From: Acidobacteriota bacterium | Lineage (GTDB): Bacteria > Acidobacteriota > Terriglobia > Acidiferrales > UBA7541 | NCBI GenBank assembly: GCA_016201285.1 | Contig: JACQDE010000085.1 | Coordinates: forward strand, 17,760-81,759 | Length of the DNA stretch: 64,000 bases | Direction of reading: 5' to 3' | Shown: piece by piece, positions 61,042 through 64,000 of the stretch | How the letters are laid out: the number at the start of each line of letters is the position of its first letter | Numbering within the stretch: the stretch's first letter is position 1 | Notes under the pieces: model-generated | Databases searched by the model: none | Seen by the model: only the letters and a program-made list of their open reading frames with translations | Told to the model about the DNA's origin: nothing | Made by a program: the position numbers and the translations under genes

Positions 61042-61521
61042 CTACCAGTCTGCATAACGGCTGCCGTCCAGCGCGACGCCGCTAGATCGAGAGTACACGT
61101 CGAAAACATTTTGACCGCCCCAGGAGCCGGATTTGGGATCATCCTGCACCGACCGCAGCCCCCAATCGGTGCGGCCGGTCATGGGATCGACGGGAATGCG
61201 CCGCAGAAAGCGGACGCGCCGCTCTTTCGCCGTGGCCAGTTCGACGCCGTTCACCAGAATCGCTAAATCTTTCGGGTAGCCTTCGGTTCCGAGCTCGACC
61301 TGAATCAGGTTCTTGTCGGACGCGTCCTTGTAGCGGTCAACGGCGGATCGGATTTCGCGGAGAGCCTCACGCAGCTCAAACTCTTTCTGCCGCTTGATGG
61401 CCATCCGGCTGACCGGCAGCGCAGCCGACGCGAGAATCACCAGAATGCTGGTGGCGATGATGAGCTCGAGCAGCGTCATGCCGCGTTGCGTGTTTCGCTG
61501 CATCGTGCATCCATACATCAT
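61042..61521 (-). CDS. Second GspG-like pseudopilin
   Basis: A 159-residue pseudopilin with the cleavage site QRG-MTLLELIIATSILVILA and the GspG-like core DPMTGRTDWGLRSV. It ends with a segment VFDVYSRSSGVALDGSRYADW, also found in family members as SDGYALDGT-like ends; here the region is VYSRSSGVALDGS. A second Met at 61503 gives a more typical leader length than 61521. It lies 15 bases after the secretin gene and nine bases before the next pseudopilin. Two consecutive GspG-like genes suggest a heteropolymer or a specialised system. Confidence 0.85.
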   Translation of the reverse strand: MMYGCTMQRNTQRGMTLLELIIATSILVILASAALPVSRMAIKRQKEFELREALREIRSAVDRYKDASDKNLIQVELGTEGYPKDLAILVNGVELATAKERRVRFLRRIPVDPMTGRTDWGLRSVQDDPKSGSWGGQNVFDVYSRSSGVALDGSRYADW

Positions 61522-61536
61522 CCTGCTTGCTCCTGC

Positions 61537-63798
61537 TTATTGCACCTGCACGGTCGCCTCGCCGGCGACCAACGGGATCGGCTTCTGTGCGGAATCCTTC
61601 GCATTGACCTGAACGACCTGCAACTTGGAAACACCGGGCGCCACGCCCCGCACGACGATCCCGACCAACGTGCCGCTGCCGCCGATGCCAGGGGTATTGG
61701 GTTGGCGCGTGGCGGAAATGATGGCTTGGCCTTTTTCCTTGTCAATCCGCTGCACGATGGCGATCTCCTGAGTGCCGCCGGAGAGGAAACTTCCGTGGCG
61801 CACCTCCTCGACGGAGATCACCGCCGGGTTGTATTGCAGCAGCATGGGAATGGAGAAGAGGTCCTTGACGTCTTCAATCACCAGGTTGACCGTGATGGTG
61901 TCGCCGGGCTTTAGGTTGAGAACAGGCGGTTCGAACCGCAGGCGCGCCGGGCGTGCTTCCGGAGGAGGCGCAGGCGCTTGTGCCTGAGGCGCGGGCGGCT
62001 GCGATTGTGGGCGCGGCTGTGGCGGAGGAGGCTGCATGGGGGGCTTCGGTGCTTCCTCGACGCGCCGCACCTGAGGATTGGCGTCGGTCCCCGCGCTTAC
62101 GGCGCGTAAGTTCGCCGCGCTGATGTCGGGCAGGCGGATGATGCGCGGCGTCAGGACGATCAAAACTTCATTTTCGGCCGTGTCCACGCTTTCACTCGAA
62201 AAGAAGTACCGTAAAAAGGGGATCTTCGAAAGTCCGGGCCATCCGCTGATGGACTTTGTCTGCGAGTGCTCCACCAGGCCGCCGAGCACGTTTACTTCGC
62301 CTTCACGCAAACGGACGTCGTGTTCAATCTTGCGCTGGCTGATAATCGGCTGCTCGATGCCGCCGATGTTGGTCTTCCCGGTGACTGAGGAAACCTCGAT
62401 GGAAATCTTCATGCTGACTTCGCGGTTGGTGTGGATGCGCGGCGTGATGTCAATGTTTACGCCCACTTCCTGATACTGAAACTGCGTATTGACCAGCGGG
62501 TTGATGACACCACCGACTGTGGGTGCCGTACCGCCCAGACCTGCCGAGAAGCTCCCCGTCGCGATGGGCACGCGGTCGCCGACGCGGAGCTTGGCGGGTT
62601 GGCCGTCCACCGCGCGAATCTCGGGGTTTTGGATGATCTTCGTCGCGCTATCGGTCATCAGTGCCAAGGCTTTGGCGCCGGGCAGTGTGAGGCTGTAGTC
62701 GGCACTGGAGAGCCGTTGCAGGTCACTCAACTTGATCTGCGAGGTCGTCGAACTGCCCGTACCGCCGGTTCCACCGGTGGGGTTCCGCGGCGTGAATTTC
62801 AGGTCCGCGCCCGTCCCTGGCTCAATGCCTAGGTCGCGCATGCGGTCGCGCCGAGCTTGCAGCACGGCCACCTGGATCACCACTTCCGGCTTGGCCTTGT
62901 CAATGTCGCGGATGATTTTCTCCGCAAGAGCGATCTTGTCGGGCGTGTCGCGGATGATGATGGCATTCTGGGAGTTTACCTGCTGGATGCGGCGGAACTC
63001 GAGCAATTGACGCAGGCCATTGACGATCTCGGTGAGGTCCTGCGGCTGAACGGTGTTCGAGAGGTAGAAGGTCTTGACGACGAATTCCTCGTAGTCGCGC
63101 CTCTTTTGTTGCTGGTCCGGGACAACAAAAATGATATTGCCGGCGACCGGCTTCCAAAATGTCTTGCTCTGGAGGGCGACCACGTCGAGGGCCTGTTCGA
63201 GAGTCACGTTTGTGAGTTCGGTGGAGATGCGCCGGGGCTGAAAGTCGGCGTCGAAGAGCACCGCAATGCCCGCGAGCTTAGCGATGGTCTCGTAGATGAT
63301 GTTCGCGTTGTTGGTCAACCGCAGGTTGATCGGTTCGCGGGAAATGGGAGTCAGCTCCGGAGGCTTCTCGAGCAGCATTGCCTCTTCCTGCTGGGTACTC
63401 GTTGGCGCTGGCGGCTGAGCCTGTGCCTGCCGGGCCGCCAGCATTTCCATCGTGCGCTTCAGTTCCTGGCCGGCCACGGCGCTCGAGGGGTCAATCGCAG
63501 CCGCCTTTTCGAACTCGGCAACGGCCAGTTGCAGTTCACCCCTGTCGCGCAGCTTTTGGCCCTTCGTAACATGGGCCTGTGCCGCCTCGAACCTCAGGTG
63601 GGTGGCCTTCAGTCTGTAGGTAACGTTTTGCGGATCGGAGCGCAGCGCTCGCTCGTAGTGGATCAGGGCGGTGTCCAGGTCCTGTAAGGCCTCCGCTTTC
63701 TTGCCGGCCTGGAAATCGGCGTTTCCTTTGGGGCATCCGGCCAGCAACAGTGTCGCGCAGACCAGCACCAGCGCATTTTTGTATTGAATCCGCATCAT
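61537..63798 (-). CDS. TPR-secretin-cohesin outer-membrane lipoprotein (GspD/PilQ-like)
   Basis: A 753-residue composite protein. It has a lipoprotein signal (VLVCATLLLAGC, Cys22), TPR-like helices (residues about 28-125), a secretin short N-domain (about 160-260) with SNTVQPQDLTEIVNGLRQLL, and a secretin domain with VGDRVPIATGSF and EVGVNIDITPRIH to about residue 560. A Pro/Gln-rich linker follows (about 585-620). The C-terminal cohesin-like domain starts LRFEPPVLNLKPGDTITVNL and has LLQYNPAVISVEEV. Secretins form the outer-membrane gate for type II secretion or type IV pili. The cohesin-like tail and N-terminal TPRs are additions. Two adjacent Met codons are possible starts. Confidence 0.87.
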   Translation of the reverse strand: MMRIQYKNALVLVCATLLLAGCPKGNADFQAGKKAEALQDLDTALIHYERALRSDPQNVTYRLKATHLRFEAAQAHVTKGQKLRDRGELQLAVAEFEKAAAIDPSSAVAGQELKRTMEMLAARQAQAQPPAPTSTQQEEAMLLEKPPELTPISREPINLRLTNNANIIYETIAKLAGIAVLFDADFQPRRISTELTNVTLEQALDVVALQSKTFWKPVAGNIIFVVPDQQQKRRDYEEFVVKTFYLSNTVQPQDLTEIVNGLRQLLEFRRIQQVNSQNAIIIRDTPDKIALAEKIIRDIDKAKPEVVIQVAVLQARRDRMRDLGIEPGTGADLKFTPRNPTGGTGGTGSSTTSQIKLSDLQRLSSADYSLTLPGAKALALMTDSATKIIQNPEIRAVDGQPAKLRVGDRVPIATGSFSAGLGGTAPTVGGVINPLVNTQFQYQEVGVNIDITPRIHTNREVSMKISIEVSSVTGKTNIGGIEQPIISQRKIEHDVRLREGEVNVLGGLVEHSQTKSISGWPGLSKIPFLRYFFSSESVDTAENEVLIVLTPRIIRLPDISAANLRAVSAGTDANPQVRRVEEAPKPPMQPPPPQPRPQSQPPAPQAQAPAPPPEARPARLRFEPPVLNLKPGDTITVNLVIEDVKDLFSIPMLLQYNPAVISVEEVRHGSFLSGGTQEIAIVQRIDKEKGQAIISATRQPNTPGIGGSGTLVGIVVRGVAPGVSKLQVVQVNAKDSAQKPIPLVAGEATVQVQ

Positions 63799-63865
63799 CT
63801 CCCTCTATGAGGCCAAAATTCCCGCTGAGTCTAGCACCTGCCTTCGGATGCAGCAAGCCGCCGTA

Positions 63866-63922
63866 TCGCGCCATCTAAAATGTAACCGAAGGGAGCAACA
63901 TCGCGCCATTTAAGATGTAACC
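63866..63922 (+). repeat. Pair of 22-base direct repeats at the end of an insertion sequence
   Basis: TCGCGCCATCTAAAATGTAACC (63866-63887) recurs at 63901-63922 with two changes (T for C, G for A), a period of 35 bases. They lie just upstream of the transposase-like start and look like repeated transposase-binding sites at the element end. Confidence 0.6.
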
Positions 63923-63952
63923 CAACCAAAACGCGTTTTGGAGGAGGACAGG

Positions 63953-64000
63953 TTGGGGAACCACGGGCGATGGGAGTATCTGCGGGCGATTTATGGGCGC
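63953..64000 (+). mobile_element. Start of a transposase/integrase gene (cut by window edge)
   Basis: A TTG start at 63953 preceded by GGAGGAGG opens a frame reading MGNHGRWEYLRAIYGR to the window edge. The RWEYLRAIY-type beginning is familiar from DDE integrase/transposases of insertion elements in soil bacteria, in which it is followed by a helix-turn-helix. Only 16 residues are visible, so the family is tentative. The direct repeats upstream support an insertion element boundary at about 63866. Confidence 0.5.

Overview
The window is a GC-rich bacterial chromosome segment with tightly packed, often overlapping genes and frequent GTG and TTG starts. It most resembles an Acidobacteriota-type genome. 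The signs are an Oar-like TonB receptor with an N-terminal carboxypeptidase-regulatory domain, an alternative complex III operon, a secretin lipoprotein carrying a cohesin-like tail, and large multiheme cytochromes. This placement is inference: there is no rRNA or other marker gene here. The gene content describes a facultative or anaerobic heterotroph that can respire nitrate.

Region 1 (1-6632, leftward) is an anaerobic benzoyl-CoA degradation operon. From a consensus promoter near 6630 it runs had, oah, an SDR dehydrogenase, and four class I benzoyl-CoA reductase subunits in the order and sizes of the Azoarcus bzdNOPQ type. The last subunit is cut by the window edge. Region 2 (7138-26758) has two divergent Rrf2 regulators with the same three-cysteine signature. 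The rightward one is followed, without a gap above 30 bases, by a Thermus-like nitrate respiration set (narC, G, H, J, I and two NarK-type transporters) and then by the complete alternative complex III operon actABCDEF. Region 3 (26946-31459) carries coenzyme F420 genes (npdG-like, cofE, cofD, cofC) coupled to a 3-oxoacid CoA-transferase pair.

Region 4 (31468-38782, leftward) encodes a possible electron conduit: a 31-heme cytochrome built from 73-residue triheme repeats, an outer-membrane beta-barrel, a secreted LolA-like protein, a membrane protein with b-heme-like histidines, and a flavin/iron-sulfur/NAD(P) oxidoreductase. Region 5 (39095-49190, leftward) has a MerR-XRE-cupin regulator, an exported amidohydrolase, a polyamine ABC transporter (potDABC), a Tat-exported spermidine-dehydrogenase-like flavoprotein and a 23-heme cytochrome. 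Region 6 (49315-60219) holds the TonB receptor, then an amine catabolism set (two class III aminotransferases, an APC permease, an aldehyde dehydrogenase) and a convergent FAD amino-acid oxidase. Regions 5 and 6 together look like a polyamine/amine utilisation island.

Region 7 (60446-64000) has an initiator tRNA-Met gene with a strong promoter and a hairpin terminator, two pseudopilins, a TPR-secretin-cohesin lipoprotein, and the start of an insertion sequence at the right edge.

The strongest candidates for something new are the 31-heme repeat cytochrome with its porin-like and inner-membrane partners, the link of a periplasmic polyamine dehydrogenase to a 23-heme cytochrome, the joint nar-act transcription unit, and the triple-domain MerR-XRE-cupin regulator with its own palindromic site.
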